NCBI RefSeq assembly: GCF_001612965.1
Contig: NZ_BDBL01000002.1
Location: forward strand, 124,001 to 188,000
Length of the DNA: 64,000 nt
Direction: 5' to 3'
Origin: Nocardia kruczakiae NBRC 101016
GTDB lineage: Bacteria; Actinomycetota; Actinomycetes; Mycobacteriales; Mycobacteriaceae
Position 1 is the stretch's first letter, and every line of letters begins with the position of its first letter. This document shows positions 34,696 to 43,713 of this stretch, piece after piece. The notes under the pieces were generated by a model that was given only the letters and a program-made list of their open reading frames with translations, was not told the DNA's origin and made no database searches. The position numbers and the translations under genes are program-made.

Positions 34696-35187
34696 TTGAG
34701 CTTCACAAACGGCGGTAACGACGCGGGCCGAAACCGGACCATCACCTCGATTCCGCTGTCCGAGGTCGATACCACCGCGAATGCCAGCGTCGGGGATCTG
34801 GTGCGCGACGCCGCCGAGCAGATGTCGACGCTGGTCCGCGCCGAGGTGGAGCTGGCCAAGGCCGAGGTGACCGGCGAGATCAAGAAGGGCCTGCAGGGCA
34901 GCGTCTTCTTCATCGGCGCGCTGACGGTGCTGCTGTTCTCGTCGTTCTTCTTCTTCTTTTTCCTCGCCGAGCTGCTGGATGTGTGGCTGTACCGGTGGGC
35001 GGCGTTCCTGATCGTCTTCGTGCTGATGATCGTCGTGGTGGCGGTGCTGGCGCTGCTCGGCTACCGGAAGGTCCGCAAACTGCGCGCGCCGGAGAAGACG
35101 ATCGAATCGCTCAAGGAAACCCGGACGGTGCTGCCGCACGGCTTCGGCTCACACGCCGACGGCCCGGCCGGCAAGCCGACCGCATAG
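34696..35187 (+). CDS. Phage-holin-family (DUF1469) membrane protein
   Basis: A 163-residue protein with two strong membrane helices (about 72-96 and 100-125), preceded by an amphipathic region (VRAEVELAKAEVTGEIKKG). This matches the Act_holin/DUF1469 family, Rv3669 in M. tuberculosis. No lysis genes are near, so it is unlikely to be a phage holin in action. A TTG start is supported by GGAGAAGGG upstream. It probably forms a unit with the downstream hydrolase. Confidence 0.85.
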   Translation: MSFTNGGNDAGRNRTITSIPLSEVDTTANASVGDLVRDAAEQMSTLVRAEVELAKAEVTGEIKKGLQGSVFFIGALTVLLFSSFFFFFFLAELLDVWLYRWAAFLIVFVLMIVVVAVLALLGYRKVRKLRAPEKTIESLKETRTVLPHGFGSHADGPAGKPTA

Positions 35188-35208
35188 TCCGGCGATTACG
35201 CTTTCGGC

Positions 35209-36180
35209 GTGTCGTCGAATCCGCTTCCCGATCCGTCCAGCGTCCGCTTCGACGGCCCGTGGACGCACCGCGACGTGCACGCCAACGGCATCCGCTTCCA
35301 CATCGCCGAGGGCGGCGCCGACGATGCGGTGGGCGACCCCGCGCGGCCGCTGGTCGTCCTGCTGCACGGCTTCGGCGATTTCTGGTGGTCGTGGCGGCAT
35401 CAGCTGACCGGCCTCACCCGGGCCGGCTATCGCGCGGTCGCGGTCGATCTGCGCGGGTACGGCGATTCCGACAAACCTCCGCGTGGCTACGACGGCTGGA
35501 CGCTGGCCGGTGATATCGCCGGCCTGGTGCGGGCGCTCGGACATACCGACGCCACCCTGGTCGGCCATGCCGAGGGCGGGCTGGTGTGCTGGGCGACCGC
35601 GGTGCTGCATCCGCGGGTGGTGCGGTCGATCGCGCTGATCGCGTCACCGCATCCGGTGGCGTTGAAACGGGCCGTGCTGCGCGATCGTCGCCAGCGTGCC
35701 GCCTATCTGCCGAATTTCCTGCGGTACCAGCTGCCGCGGTACGGCGAGCGCCGGCTGACCCGCCAGGACGGATTCGAAATCGAACGTCTCGTGCGCGAGC
35801 GGGTCGCGCCGCGGTGGGCGGGCACCACGGAGTTCGTCGACACCGCCCAGCGCATGCGCTCGGCGATCCGGATACCCGGCGCGGCGCACTGTGCCCTGGA
35901 GTATCAGCGCTGGGCCTTCCGCAGTCAGTGGCGTCCCGACGGCCGCCGCTTCCTGGCGGCGATGCGCGAACCCGTCCGCGTGCCGACGCTCATCCTGCGC
36001 GGCGACGCCGACCCCTACATGCTCGAATCCACCGTGCGCGGCGCCGGCAAACTCGCGCCCGGCCGCCGCGTGGTCACGATTCCGGCGGCGGGGCACTTCG
36101 CCCACCAGGAGAATCCGGACGCCGTCACGACGGAACTGTCGAAACTGCTGGGCGACCCGGCCACCGCGCAATACGCCTGA
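35209..36180 (+). CDS. ephE: EphE-like alpha/beta hydrolase with altered nucleophile elbow
   Basis: A 323-residue alpha/beta hydrolase in the position of EphE (Rv3670). HGFGDFWW (53-60) forms the oxyanion loop and a C-terminal GHFAHQE has the catalytic His. At the nucleophile elbow the sequence is GHAEGG (119-124), so Ala121 sits where epoxide hydrolases have Asp (GHDWG); Glu122 follows. Epoxide hydrolysis by the usual mechanism is therefore uncertain. GTG start 21 bases after the holin-like gene. Confidence 0.82.
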   Translation: MSSNPLPDPSSVRFDGPWTHRDVHANGIRFHIAEGGADDAVGDPARPLVVLLHGFGDFWWSWRHQLTGLTRAGYRAVAVDLRGYGDSDKPPRGYDGWTLAGDIAGLVRALGHTDATLVGHAEGGLVCWATAVLHPRVVRSIALIASPHPVALKRAVLRDRRQRAAYLPNFLRYQLPRYGERRLTRQDGFEIERLVRERVAPRWAGTTEFVDTAQRMRSAIRIPGAAHCALEYQRWAFRSQWRPDGRRFLAAMREPVRVPTLILRGDADPYMLESTVRGAGKLAPGRRVVTIPAAGHFAHQENPDAVTTELSKLLGDPATAQYA

Positions 36181-36193
36181 CGCGAGCGGATCC

Positions 36194-37387
36194 TCAGCTC
36201 AGGACGCAGTCACCGGTGCCGACGGGCGAGGTCGAATTCGACGCGGCCTCCAGATCGGATTCGACCTCCTTCAAGGTGAGTACGTAGCCGGTGTCGTCGT
36301 CGGTGACCGCCGCGCCGAAGACCACGCCCAGCACCTCACCGTCGGTGTCGACCAGCGGGCCACCGGAATTGCCGGCGCGGACCCGGCCGCGCACGGTGTA
36401 GACCTGCCGTTCGACGGTGTTGCTCTTGTAGATGTCGGGACCGGTCAGTTCGAGCGTCTCGCGCACCCGGGCCGCGCTGGCGGTGTAGGGGCCACCGCCG
36501 GGGTAGCCGAGGACGATCGAACTCTGGCCGGATTTTCCGGGCGAGGGCGCGAGCGGGATCACCGGCGCGTTGAGTCCGGGAACGGCCAGGATGGCGACGT
36601 CCTTGGACGGATCGAACAGCACGACCGTCGCGTCCAGGCGACCGCGCGCGGTGTCGACCTGCACGGTGGAGGTGCCCGCGACCACGTGCGCATTGGTCAT
36701 GACGCGCTCGGGCGCCACGACGAATCCGGAACCCTCCAGCGCGCGCTGGCAACTCGGCGCGACACCGTTCACCCGCAACACGCTGTGCTGAAGATTCAGA
36801 GCGACGGGCGTGTCGAGAACGCTCGGATCCGGCGGCTCGACCGCGGCGATCGGCGCACGGCCGAACGGGCCGATCACCTCCGGCAGGCCCGAGGTGTTGA
36901 GCAGTTTGGAGAATTCGTTCGGCACCCGGCGCAGCCAGTTCGGCGCGACCTGGTTCACGTCGGCGAGCACCCGGGAGCCGTTGACCGCGGCCGCGATACC
37001 CGGCTGGGACGACGATGCCAGCGGCAACGCCAGCAGCCAGGCGGTGACCAGCACGGCCACACACTGCAGCGCCGCACCCACCACACTGTCGATACTGCGG
37101 GTGAACGGATGCCGCATACCGCTGCGCGCCGCGCGGCCGAGCACCATGCCCGCCACCTCGCCGACGATCACCAGCGCGACGATGAGCACGACGCCCACCA
37201 GGACGCGCTTACGGCCCTCGCTGATGTGCTGCAGGATGTGCGGCGCGATCAGGATGCCGGCCACCGCGCCGAGCACCACACCGAGAAATCCGAGCGCCGA
37301 GGCCACCGCACCCTGTCTCCACCCCGAGGTGGCGGCCAGTAGCGCGATGATGACGACCGCGAGGTCGAGCCACCCGGAACTACTCAT
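36194..37387 (-). CDS. marP: MarP-like membrane serine protease
   Basis: A 397-residue protease with four N-terminal membrane helices (about 8-25, 30-50, 62-84 and 104-124) and a periplasmic chymotrypsin-like domain. Triad His234 (TNAHVVAG), Asp263 (SKDVAIL) and Ser341 (AGNSGGPL); Cys213 and Cys394 match the disulfide of M. tuberculosis MarP (Rv3671c), which is needed for acid resistance. The ATG overlaps the stop of the NUDIX gene (ATGA), so the genes are coupled. It is convergent with ephE, with no clear terminator between. Confidence 0.93.
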   Translation of the reverse strand: MSSSGWLDLAVVIIALLAATSGWRQGAVASALGFLGVVLGAVAGILIAPHILQHISEGRKRVLVGVVLIVALVIVGEVAGMVLGRAARSGMRHPFTRSIDSVVGAALQCVAVLVTAWLLALPLASSSQPGIAAAVNGSRVLADVNQVAPNWLRRVPNEFSKLLNTSGLPEVIGPFGRAPIAAVEPPDPSVLDTPVALNLQHSVLRVNGVAPSCQRALEGSGFVVAPERVMTNAHVVAGTSTVQVDTARGRLDATVVLFDPSKDVAILAVPGLNAPVIPLAPSPGKSGQSSIVLGYPGGGPYTASAARVRETLELTGPDIYKSNTVERQVYTVRGRVRAGNSGGPLVDTDGEVLGVVFGAAVTDDDTGYVLTLKEVESDLEAASNSTSPVGTGDCVLS

Positions 37388-38151
37388 AACGTCATCCCCA
37401 CTGCCGCGAGCGAAGTCTGCAGATCACGCACGTCGTGGTGATCCCAGTCCCGCTCCCATCCCGATACCGCAAGCAGACCGGCGAGCACACCGGCGGTGAA
37501 ACCCCAGACGAGCATGCCATCGACCGCGAAGGCCGGGCCCATGTACCCCAGGGGATGGCGAACGACGAATCGGTTCGCCGGGTCGATCAGATCCGCCAGC
37601 GGCACCCGCACCACGCGGGCGGCTTCGGTTTCGCTGACCACCCCCACCTCCCCGGGCGTGCGCCAATACGCGACCACGGGCGTGACGTCGAACCGGGACG
37701 GTGGGACGAAGATCTTGGGCAGGACGGCGAACGGTTCCACACCCACGGGGTCGAGACCGGTCTCCTCGCGCGCTTCGCGCAGTGCGGTGCCGATGGGACC
37801 GTCGTCACCCGGTTCCACCCCGCCGCCGGGAAAGGCGACCTGCCCGCGGTGTTGCCGCAGGGTGGCGGCGCGCTGGGTCAGCAACACGTCGGCGTCGGCC
37901 GGGAGACCGCCGCGCGCAGCCGGATCGGACTCCGGGGAGCCGCCGAACAAGACGAGGACGGCGGCCTCGCGGGGGCGCAGGGCGGCCGCGGCCACCTTGC
38001 CGGCGGTGCGTTTGAGCACTTGATTCACGCCTGTCGGATCGGCCGGTTCGTGTTCGGCGACTCCGCGCAACCAGTCCGGGATGTCGGTGGCGAGCAGGTG
38101 CGGCCGGTCCTCAGTTGTCGAATTGTCGTTCATCTCGGAGCTATCGGGCAC
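37384..38151 (-). CDS. CoA pyrophosphatase-type NUDIX hydrolase
   Basis: A 255-residue NUDIX enzyme. The NUDIX box GxxxxxEx7REUxEExGU is in GGVEPGDDG..ALREAREETGL, preceded by LRQHRGQVAFPGG, the CoAse-type signature. It would cleave CoA or similar nucleotides to phosphopantetheine and ADP. The GTG at 38151 has GGAGGA 8 bases upstream; an internal ATG at 38133 is less supported. Rv3672c is the mycobacterial counterpart. Confidence 0.9.
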   Translation of the reverse strand: MPDSSEMNDNSTTEDRPHLLATDIPDWLRGVAEHEPADPTGVNQVLKRTAGKVAAAALRPREAAVLVLFGGSPESDPAARGGLPADADVLLTQRAATLRQHRGQVAFPGGGVEPGDDGPIGTALREAREETGLDPVGVEPFAVLPKIFVPPSRFDVTPVVAYWRTPGEVGVVSETEAARVVRVPLADLIDPANRFVVRHPLGYMGPAFAVDGMLVWGFTAGVLAGLLAVSGWERDWDHHDVRDLQTSLAAVGMTL

Positions 38152-38247
38152 GGACGCGGTCCTCCACGGTTGTGCGTACTGCCTCCGCGTCCGGTCCGTA
38201 CCGGTCGTACCGGATCAATCCCTCGCCTGTCCTCGGGCCGTGTCCGC

Positions 38248-38901
38248 TCACACCCGCACCCCCAATTCCTGCGCGACGGTGGCGGCGACATCGTCGGCGG
38301 TATCGAACGGCCGGACCACCACCTTCGCGATCGAACCGTCGGCGCGGACCAGGACCGAGACCGGCAGGACGGCCGGCGCCCGCACCGCCGTACGCACCTT
38401 TCCGGCGCCGTCCTGTGCACCCGGCAGATGCACGTCGAGGTCGCGCAACCGGGCCATCGCCTTGCCCTCGTCGGGATCGCTGTGCACGGTCATGACGGTA
38501 AGCGCGCTACCCGCGCGGGCCGAGAATTGCTGCAGCGCGGGCAGTTCCCGCGCGCACGGCTCACACCAGTAGGCCCACAGATTCACCAGCGCCGGACGGC
38601 CGGCCAACGCCTCGCCGAGGTCGACCGGACGTCCGTCGGCCAGACATTCGAGGGTGATTCCGGCCAACGGCCCGGCGGCAGGCGTCGGTGGCCGCCCCGT
38701 CGGATCACCCGGGCGCGGGCAATCGGCCAGTGCCGCCGCGGCACGCTGCCCGTCGGACACCGAAGCCGGCCCACCCTGGACCGCGGTGGTGGTGACGGAC
38801 GGACCGCGATCGTCGCCGCGCGGCCAGACCGCGACCGCGAGCGCTACCACCGCTATGAGAATGACGAACGCCCATCGCCACGCCGTCGGGACCGATTTCA
38901 C
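38248..38901 (-). CDS. Membrane-anchored TlpA/thioredoxin-like protein
   Basis: A 217-residue protein with an N-terminal anchor (about 8-26) and a thioredoxin fold whose active site is WCEPC (112-116). A second Cys pair (61 and 86) could form a structural disulfide. It would act in the envelope, reducing or forming disulfides; MarP with its disulfide is a neighbour. The GTG overlaps the nth stop by four bases (GTGA). Rv3673c is the mycobacterial counterpart. Confidence 0.87.
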   Translation of the reverse strand: MKSVPTAWRWAFVILIAVVALAVAVWPRGDDRGPSVTTTAVQGGPASVSDGQRAAAALADCPRPGDPTGRPPTPAAGPLAGITLECLADGRPVDLGEALAGRPALVNLWAYWCEPCARELPALQQFSARAGSALTVMTVHSDPDEGKAMARLRDLDVHLPGAQDGAGKVRTAVRAPAVLPVSVLVRADGSIAKVVVRPFDTADDVAATVAQELGVRV

Positions 38902-39776
38902 CGGCCCACCAATTCGAGCAGATGCTCGGCCTCGGGTCCCTTCACCAGTGCGGCGGCCGTCACGGGGTCGGTCGGGCCGATTCCGAACGAGGGGCAATCC
39001 TTGGCCAGCAGGCAGGCGCCGCACGCCGGTTTACGGGAATGGCAGACGCGACGGCCGTGGAAGATCACCCGATGCGAGAGCATCGTCCATTCCTTGCGCT
39101 CGATCAGTTCGCCGACGGCGTGTTCGATCTTGACCGGATCGTCCTCGGTGGTCCATTTCCATCGCTGCACCAGCCGCGAGAAATGGGTGTCGACAGTGAT
39201 TCCCGGCACATCGAAGGCGTTGCCGAGGATGACATTGGCGGTCTTGCGCCCGATTCCCGGCAATTTCACCAATTCGGACATCGTGTGCGGCAGCACGCCG
39301 TCGTGCTGTTCCACCAGTGCCTGTCCCAGCCCGATCAGCGAACTCGTCTTGTTGCGGTAGAAGCCGGTGGGCCGGATGTATTCCTCGAGTTCCGTGCGGT
39401 CGGCCGCGGCATAGGCCTCGGCGTCGCGGTACCGGGCGAACAATGCCGGCGTCGTCAGATTCACCCGGACGTCGGTGCATTGCGCGGAAAGGATTGTGGC
39501 AACGGCCAATTCGAGCGGGGTGGTGAAATCCAGTTCGCAGTGCGCGTCGGGAAATGCCAGCGCCAGTGTGCGATTCATCCGCCGGGCGCGGCGTACCAGA
39601 CCCAGCCGGGTTTCGTCGGCGAATCGGCCGGCCGGTTTCGAGTTCGCACGCGCGGATTTCTGCGGAGATTTTTTTCGAGCCGCAGAACTCGATTCGGTCG
39701 ATGTGACCGACGCCGCATCGATGGCCGTCGCGGCCGTCTCGTGCCCGTTCACGGCGGTGGATCTGGGTTCACGCAC
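38898..39776 (-). CDS. nth: Endonuclease III
   Basis: A 292-residue base-excision glycosylase/AP lyase. The HhH motif LPGIGRKTA has catalytic Lys178, and Asp196 is in VDTHFSRL. The 4Fe-4S ligands are Cys245, 252, 255 and 261 (C-x6-C-x2-C-x5-C). It removes oxidised pyrimidines. The first 65 residues are a Ser/Ala/Lys-rich extension. The GTG at 39776 follows TATGGT by six bases, so the message is probably leaderless; a GTG 8 codons later is possible. Confidence 0.92.
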   Translation of the reverse strand: MREPRSTAVNGHETAATAIDAASVTSTESSSAARKKSPQKSARANSKPAGRFADETRLGLVRRARRMNRTLALAFPDAHCELDFTTPLELAVATILSAQCTDVRVNLTTPALFARYRDAEAYAAADRTELEEYIRPTGFYRNKTSSLIGLGQALVEQHDGVLPHTMSELVKLPGIGRKTANVILGNAFDVPGITVDTHFSRLVQRWKWTTEDDPVKIEHAVGELIERKEWTMLSHRVIFHGRRVCHSRKPACGACLLAKDCPSFGIGPTDPVTAAALVKGPEAEHLLELVGR

Positions 39777-39782
39777 TCGTCC

Positions 39783-39788
39783 ACCATA
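39783..39788 (-). promoter_or_regulatory. -10 box of nth, leaderless
   Basis: TATGGT on the minus strand, six bases before the nth GTG. Confidence 0.5.
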
Positions 39789-39867
39789 CGGAACCGCACC
39801 GACGTGAGCGCGATCGCGAACAATCCCCGTGTTCCATCTGAGACCTTCTCCGTGTTTACTCACCCGT

Positions 39868-40107
39868 ATGCAAGGACTCGCTGTGGTGCTCTTCCCGGTG
39901 GTGTTGATGCTTTTCGCACTGTTCATGGAACGTGTCGAAAACCGCCTGCGCAAGCTGCTCGAACCGGGTGAAGAGGTCCAGCAATATCTGGACAGGGCCA
40001 GCAATGCCGAGGTCAACGAGCTGGCCAAGTTGGGCGTGCCCGCACACGCCGGCTCCGGAGGCCGCCGCCGTAATCGCGACGAATTGGACGTCGCCCAGGC
40101 CAGCTGA
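39868..40107 (+). CDS. Small membrane protein (Rv3675 position)
   Basis: A 79-residue protein with an N-terminal membrane helix (about 2-20) followed by charged sequence ([25 protein letters not shown]) and a basic tail GGRRRNRDE. It is a single-span protein with a cytoplasmic coiled-coil-like region. The ATG at 39868 is chosen over an upstream in-frame ATG because that would add a hydrophilic stretch before the membrane helix. Function unknown. Confidence 0.65.
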   Translation: MQGLAVVLFPVVLMLFALFMERVENRLRKLLEPGEEVQQYLDRASNAEVNELAKLGVPAHAGSGGRRRNRDELDVAQAS

Positions 40108-40205
40108 CCCGATTCCGCCGTCCGGCGATACCGCCGCCCCGACCCGCGAATACCCGAGCCCGGGAACTTTCCGCGACGCCGCGCCCGTTCACAAACCGCA
40201 CGTTA

Positions 40206-40221
40206 CGTGGTGTCTGTCACT
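40206..40221 (+). promoter_or_regulatory. Possible CRP site upstream of crp
   Basis: CGTGG-TGTCTG-TCACT has the GTG-N8-CAC core of the mycobacterial CRP consensus TGTGA-N6-TCACA (7 of 10 positions). It lies about 155 bases before the crp start, which would fit autoregulation. Confidence 0.4.
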
Positions 40222-40375
40222 ACGCTGCGTGGATGGCAAGTAGACTGCACTGTCGGCCGAACGCTTCGGTCCAGCACTGTGGCGAGCGACGCCGAGCCAG
40301 GCGGCAGCCTGCGTACCACGTAGGGACCCGCTGACGCCGCAGTAAGCAACGTCAATTCCCATAAGGAGCACATTC

Positions 40376-41050
40376 GTGGACGAGGCCCTCGCCAGAGCAG
40401 GCATCTTCCAAGGCGTCGAGCCCACCGCGGTGGCTGCTCTCGCCAAACAGCTTCAGCCTGTGGATTTTCCACGTGGCCATGTCATTTTCAACGAGGGCGA
40501 GCCCGGCGATCGGCTGTACATCATCACGTCGGGCAAGGTGAAGATCGGCCGCCGTTCCCCGGACGGGCGCGAGAACCTGCTGACCATCATGGGCCCGTCG
40601 GACATGTTCGGCGAGCTGTCGATCTTCGACCCGGGCCCGCGTACCTCCACGGCCACCACGGTGACCGAGGTGCGTGCGGTGACCATGGATCGCGATGCGC
40701 TCAAGGCGTGGATCGACCAGCGGCCGGAGATCGCCGAACAGTTGCTGCGGGTGCTCGCCCGTCGCCTGCGGCGTACCAACAACAACCTGGCCGACCTGAT
40801 CTTCACCGATGTCCCGGGTCGAGTCGCCAAGGCGCTGCTGCAGCTCGCGCAGCGGTTCGGCACTCAGGAGGCCGGTGCCCTGCGGGTCACCCACGACCTC
40901 ACCCAGGAAGAGATCGCCCAGCTGGTCGGCGCCTCGCGCGAGACGGTGAACAAGGCCCTGGCCGATTTCGCCCACCGCGGATGGCTGCGGCTCGAGGGTA
41001 AGAGCGTGCTGATCTCCGATTCGGAGCGGCTGGCTCGCCGGGCGCGGTAG
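40376..41050 (+). CDS. crp: cAMP receptor protein (Rv3676-like)
   Basis: A 224-residue CRP/FNR regulator. The cAMP pocket matches M. tuberculosis CRP at Glu80, Arg89, Thr90, Arg130, Thr134 and Asn135. The HTH has [10 protein letters not shown] and the recognition helix [10 protein letters not shown] (186-195). It is a global regulator of respiration and carbon genes. The GTG has AAGGAG 8 bases upstream. It is isolated with a 268-base upstream region containing a possible CRP site. Confidence 0.96.
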   Translation: MDEALARAGIFQGVEPTAVAALAKQLQPVDFPRGHVIFNEGEPGDRLYIITSGKVKIGRRSPDGRENLLTIMGPSDMFGELSIFDPGPRTSTATTVTEVRAVTMDRDALKAWIDQRPEIAEQLLRVLARRLRRTNNNLADLIFTDVPGRVAKALLQLAQRFGTQEAGALRVTHDLTQEEIAQLVGASRETVNKALADFAHRGWLRLEGKSVLISDSERLARRAR

Positions 41051-41081
41051 GGATTTCCCACCGCGCTCCGGCGCATCCGGC

Positions 41082-41873
41082 TCAGTTCCGGCCGCGCAGA
41101 TAGGCGAGCTGGGCCTTGACCGAGCTGCGCGCGGCCGGCCACAGCCGTTTGTCCACATCGGCGTAGACCTTCGCCACGATCTGCAGCGGTGTCGCGTTCT
41201 CACCCAGTTCGCGCAAGGCCGCCCGCACCTGGTCCAGGCGCTGATGCCGATGCTCGATGTAGTAACCGATCACCGGCTCGGCTTGCGGGTGGTCGGGGCC
41301 GTGCGCCGGGAGTAGCGCACGGCCCGGGGCGTGCCGGGCGAGCAGCGCGAGCGAGTCGAGATAGTCGCCGAGTGCGCCGTCCCGCGATTCCAGCACCGTC
41401 GTACCGCTGCCGAGCACGGTATCGCCGGTGATCAGCGCGTCGTCGAGCAGCAAACTGACCGAATCCTGGGTGTGCCCCGGGGTGCCCAGCACCGTCAGGC
41501 GCAGCCCGGCCGCCTCGACCACCTCGCCGTCGGTGAGCGGCGCCGAGGAACCGGACAGATATTTCGGATCCATCGCCCGTACCGGCGTTCCGGTCAGCTT
41601 CACCAGCCGATCGATGCCGCCCGTGTGGTCGTGATGGTGATGGGTGATCAGCGTCAGCGCGATATTGCCGTCGGTGGCGCGGGCGATCGCCTCGCTGTGC
41701 GCCTTGTCCTTGGGCCCCGGATCGATCACGACACAGTCGGACCGATCCGGCGCCCGCAGAATCCAGGTGTTCGTACCCTCCAGGGTCATCTGGTTCGGAT
41801 TGTCGGCCAACAGCACCGACGCGGTCCCGGTGACCGGCCGCAGTTGTCCGTACGCGGGATGAGTGAGGGTCAT
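41082..41873 (-). CDS. Metallo-beta-lactamase-fold hydrolase
   Basis: A 263-residue MBL-fold protein. Metal-binding motif THHHHDHTGG at 77-86, then GTPGHTQDS, TGDTVLG and PAHGPDH complete the ligands. A C-terminal winged-helix-like extension (VYADVDKRLWPAAR) places it in the LACTB2 group, where human LACTB2 is an RNase. The ATG is 9 bases after the RidA gene stop. Rv3677c is the mycobacterial counterpart. Confidence 0.88.
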   Translation of the reverse strand: MTLTHPAYGQLRPVTGTASVLLADNPNQMTLEGTNTWILRAPDRSDCVVIDPGPKDKAHSEAIARATDGNIALTLITHHHHDHTGGIDRLVKLTGTPVRAMDPKYLSGSSAPLTDGEVVEAAGLRLTVLGTPGHTQDSVSLLLDDALITGDTVLGSGTTVLESRDGALGDYLDSLALLARHAPGRALLPAHGPDHPQAEPVIGYYIEHRHQRLDQVRAALRELGENATPLQIVAKVYADVDKRLWPAARSSVKAQLAYLRGRN

Positions 41874-41882
41874 CTCCCTTGC

Positions 41883-42350
41883 CTACCGCACTTCGGCGAT
41901 CAGCTCCACCTCAACCGGAGTGTTCTTGGGCAACTCGAAAACGCCGACCGCGGACCGGGCGTGCACGCCCGCCGCGCCGAAGACCTCGCCCAGCAGCTCG
42001 GACGCGCCGTTGATCACCAGCGGCTGATCGGTGAAACCCGGCGCGGAGGCGACGAATCCCACCACCTTCACGATTCGCACGACCGTGTCCAGACCGACCA
42101 GATCGTGGACCGCGGCCAGCGCGTTCAACGCGCACAGCCCGGCCGCACGCGCGGCGTCATCGACGCTCACGTCGGCACCCACCTTGCCGGTCGCCGACAG
42201 CGCGCCGTCGACGAACGGCAGCTGGCCGGCGGTGTAGACCAGCGAACCGCTGCGCACGGCCGGAATGTAGGCGCCCGCCGGAGCCGCGACCGGCGGCAGG
42301 GTGAGACCGAGCCGTTCGAGGTTGGCCCGCCAGTCGGTGCCGGCCGTCAC
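41883..42350 (-). CDS. RidA family (YjgF/YER057c) protein
   Basis: A 155-residue RidA-type protein (trimeric; deaminates reactive enamine/imine intermediates). It has YTAGQLPF near 39-46, but the classical substrate-binding Arg of RidA (GxxxxRxA near the end) is not clear here: the end reads GVFELPKNTPVEVELIAEV. It may be a RidA paralogue of another class. The GTG overlaps the stop of the upstream small gene (GTGA). Confidence 0.85.
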   Translation of the reverse strand: MTAGTDWRANLERLGLTLPPVAAPAGAYIPAVRSGSLVYTAGQLPFVDGALSATGKVGADVSVDDAARAAGLCALNALAAVHDLVGLDTVVRIVKVVGFVASAPGFTDQPLVINGASELLGEVFGAAGVHARSAVGVFELPKNTPVEVELIAEVR

Positions 42351-42511
42351 TGCTTGGGCCGCTTCAGGTAGGCCACGTGCTGCTCACCGGTCGGCCCCGG
42401 CAGCACCGTGACCAGTTCCCAGCCGTCGGCGCCCCACTGATCCAGAATCTGTTTGGTCGCATGCGTCAACAGCGGCACCGTCGCGTATTCCCACACCGTC
42501 ACATCGCTCAT
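42347..42511 (-). CDS. DUF4177 family small protein
   Basis: A 54-residue protein, WEYATVPLLTHATKQILDQWG-type beta-alpha start, then GWELV, the DUF4177 hallmark. Rv3678A is the mycobacterial counterpart. It overlaps the RidA gene and heads a three-gene minus-strand unit (DUF4177, RidA, MBL hydrolase). Function unknown. Confidence 0.85.
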   Translation of the reverse strand: MSDVTVWEYATVPLLTHATKQILDQWGADGWELVTVLPGPTGEQHVAYLKRPKQ

Positions 42512-42662
42512 GTCGCAGAAGCGTACTGGGTGAACCGACGGTGAAATGTGCGGCCGAGCGACTCGTCGCGAACCGATCAGCACATTTCCGGCTCGCACGG
42601 AAGTGCGCTGTGGCCTACGAGACAGTAGGGCGATCCTCTGGTCGCTGTTTCGTAACGGGTTA

Positions 42663-42668
42663 TAGGCT
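42663..42668 (+). promoter_or_regulatory. -10 box of first ArsA-like gene, leaderless
   Basis: TAGGCT lies seven bases before the GTG start. The same hexamer and spacing are found before ponA2. Confidence 0.55.
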
Positions 42669-42675
42669 CGCGAGC

Positions 42676-43713
42676 GTGGGAGTACCGACAGCAGTACCCG
42701 TTTCGCAAGAGCCGGGACTGAAATTAGGGTGGCCGGACCGAGCCGACAAAGCGCGGCTGCATTACGTGTCCGGCAAGGGCGGGACCGGAAAATCTACGGT
42801 CGCAGGCGCTTTGGCGCTCGCATTGGCCGCCGGCGGGCGCCGGGTGCTGCTGGTCGAGGTGGAGGGCCGCCAGTCGATTGCCCAATTGTTCGACCTGCCG
42901 CCGCTGCCGCCGACCGAAACCAAGATCGCCACCGCCGACGGTGGTGGCGAGGTGATGGCGCTGGCCCTCGATATCGAACACGCCTTCCTCGAATATCTCG
43001 ACATGTTCTACAACCTCGGCTTCGCGGGCCGGGCGATGCGCCGGATGGGTGCCATCGAATTCGTCACGACCATCGCTCCGGGTCTGCGCGACGTGATACT
43101 GACCGGCAAGATCAAGGAATGCGCGGTCCGCACCGACAAATCCGGTGAGCGCGTCTACGACGAGATCGTGGTCGACGCCCCGCCGACCGGTCGCATCGCC
43201 GGATTCCTCGACGTCACCAAGGCCATGGCCGAGGTCGCCAAGGGCGGGCCGATCGCCGGGCAGGCCGAGGGCGTGGCGGCGCTGCTGCATTCCGAGCAGA
43301 CCGTCGTCCACCTGGTGACCCTGCTCGAGGCGCTGCCGGTACAGGAGACCGCGGATGCGATCGCCGAGTTGACCGAATCGGATTTCCGGATCGGTACGGT
43401 CATCGTCAATCGCGCCACCGAGGGCTTTCTCCCCGCCCCGGTGCGCGCCCGCGTCGCCACCGGCGACCTCGATCTGGACGCCGTCCGCGCGGGGCTGGCC
43501 GAGGCCGGAATCACGGTGGACGACAACGACTTCCAGGGCCTGATCCAGGAGGCCGTGGAACATTCGGCCACCCTGCAGGCCCAGGACGACAGCTCCGCCG
43601 AACTGGCGAAGGTGGATATCAGCCGCTTGTATCTGCCGGCGCTGCCCGACGGTATGGACCTGGGCGGACTGTACGAACTGGCCGAACATCTGAGCGCGCA
43701 GGGAGTCCGCTGA
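42676..43713 (+). CDS. ArsA/GET3-like ATPase, first of a pair (Rv3679-like)
   Basis: A 345-residue ArsA-type ATPase with deviant P-loop GKGGTGKS (33-40) and [12 protein letters not shown] switch. Mycobacterial Rv3679-Rv3680 form a hetero-complex of such ATPases reported to help resist toxic metabolites. No arsB or tail-anchor targeting partner is adjacent. The GTG follows TAGGCT by seven bases; an upstream in-frame extension has no conserved sequence. The stop and the ATG of the next gene share one base. Confidence 0.92.
   Translation: MGVPTAVPVSQEPGLKLGWPDRADKARLHYVSGKGGTGKSTVAGALALALAAGGRRVLLVEVEGRQSIAQLFDLPPLPPTETKIATADGGGEVMALALDIEHAFLEYLDMFYNLGFAGRAMRRMGAIEFVTTIAPGLRDVILTGKIKECAVRTDKSGERVYDEIVVDAPPTGRIAGFLDVTKAMAEVAKGGPIAGQAEGVAALLHSEQTVVHLVTLLEALPVQETADAIAELTESDFRIGTVIVNRATEGFLPAPVRARVATGDLDLDAVRAGLAEAGITVDDNDFQGLIQEAVEHSATLQAQDDSSAELAKVDISRLYLPALPDGMDLGGLYELAEHLSAQGVR

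Noticed and set aside
34696-35187. Phage remnant suggested by a holin-family domain
   Set aside because: No other phage gene is near and the gene occupies its normal chromosomal position in mycobacterial-type order.
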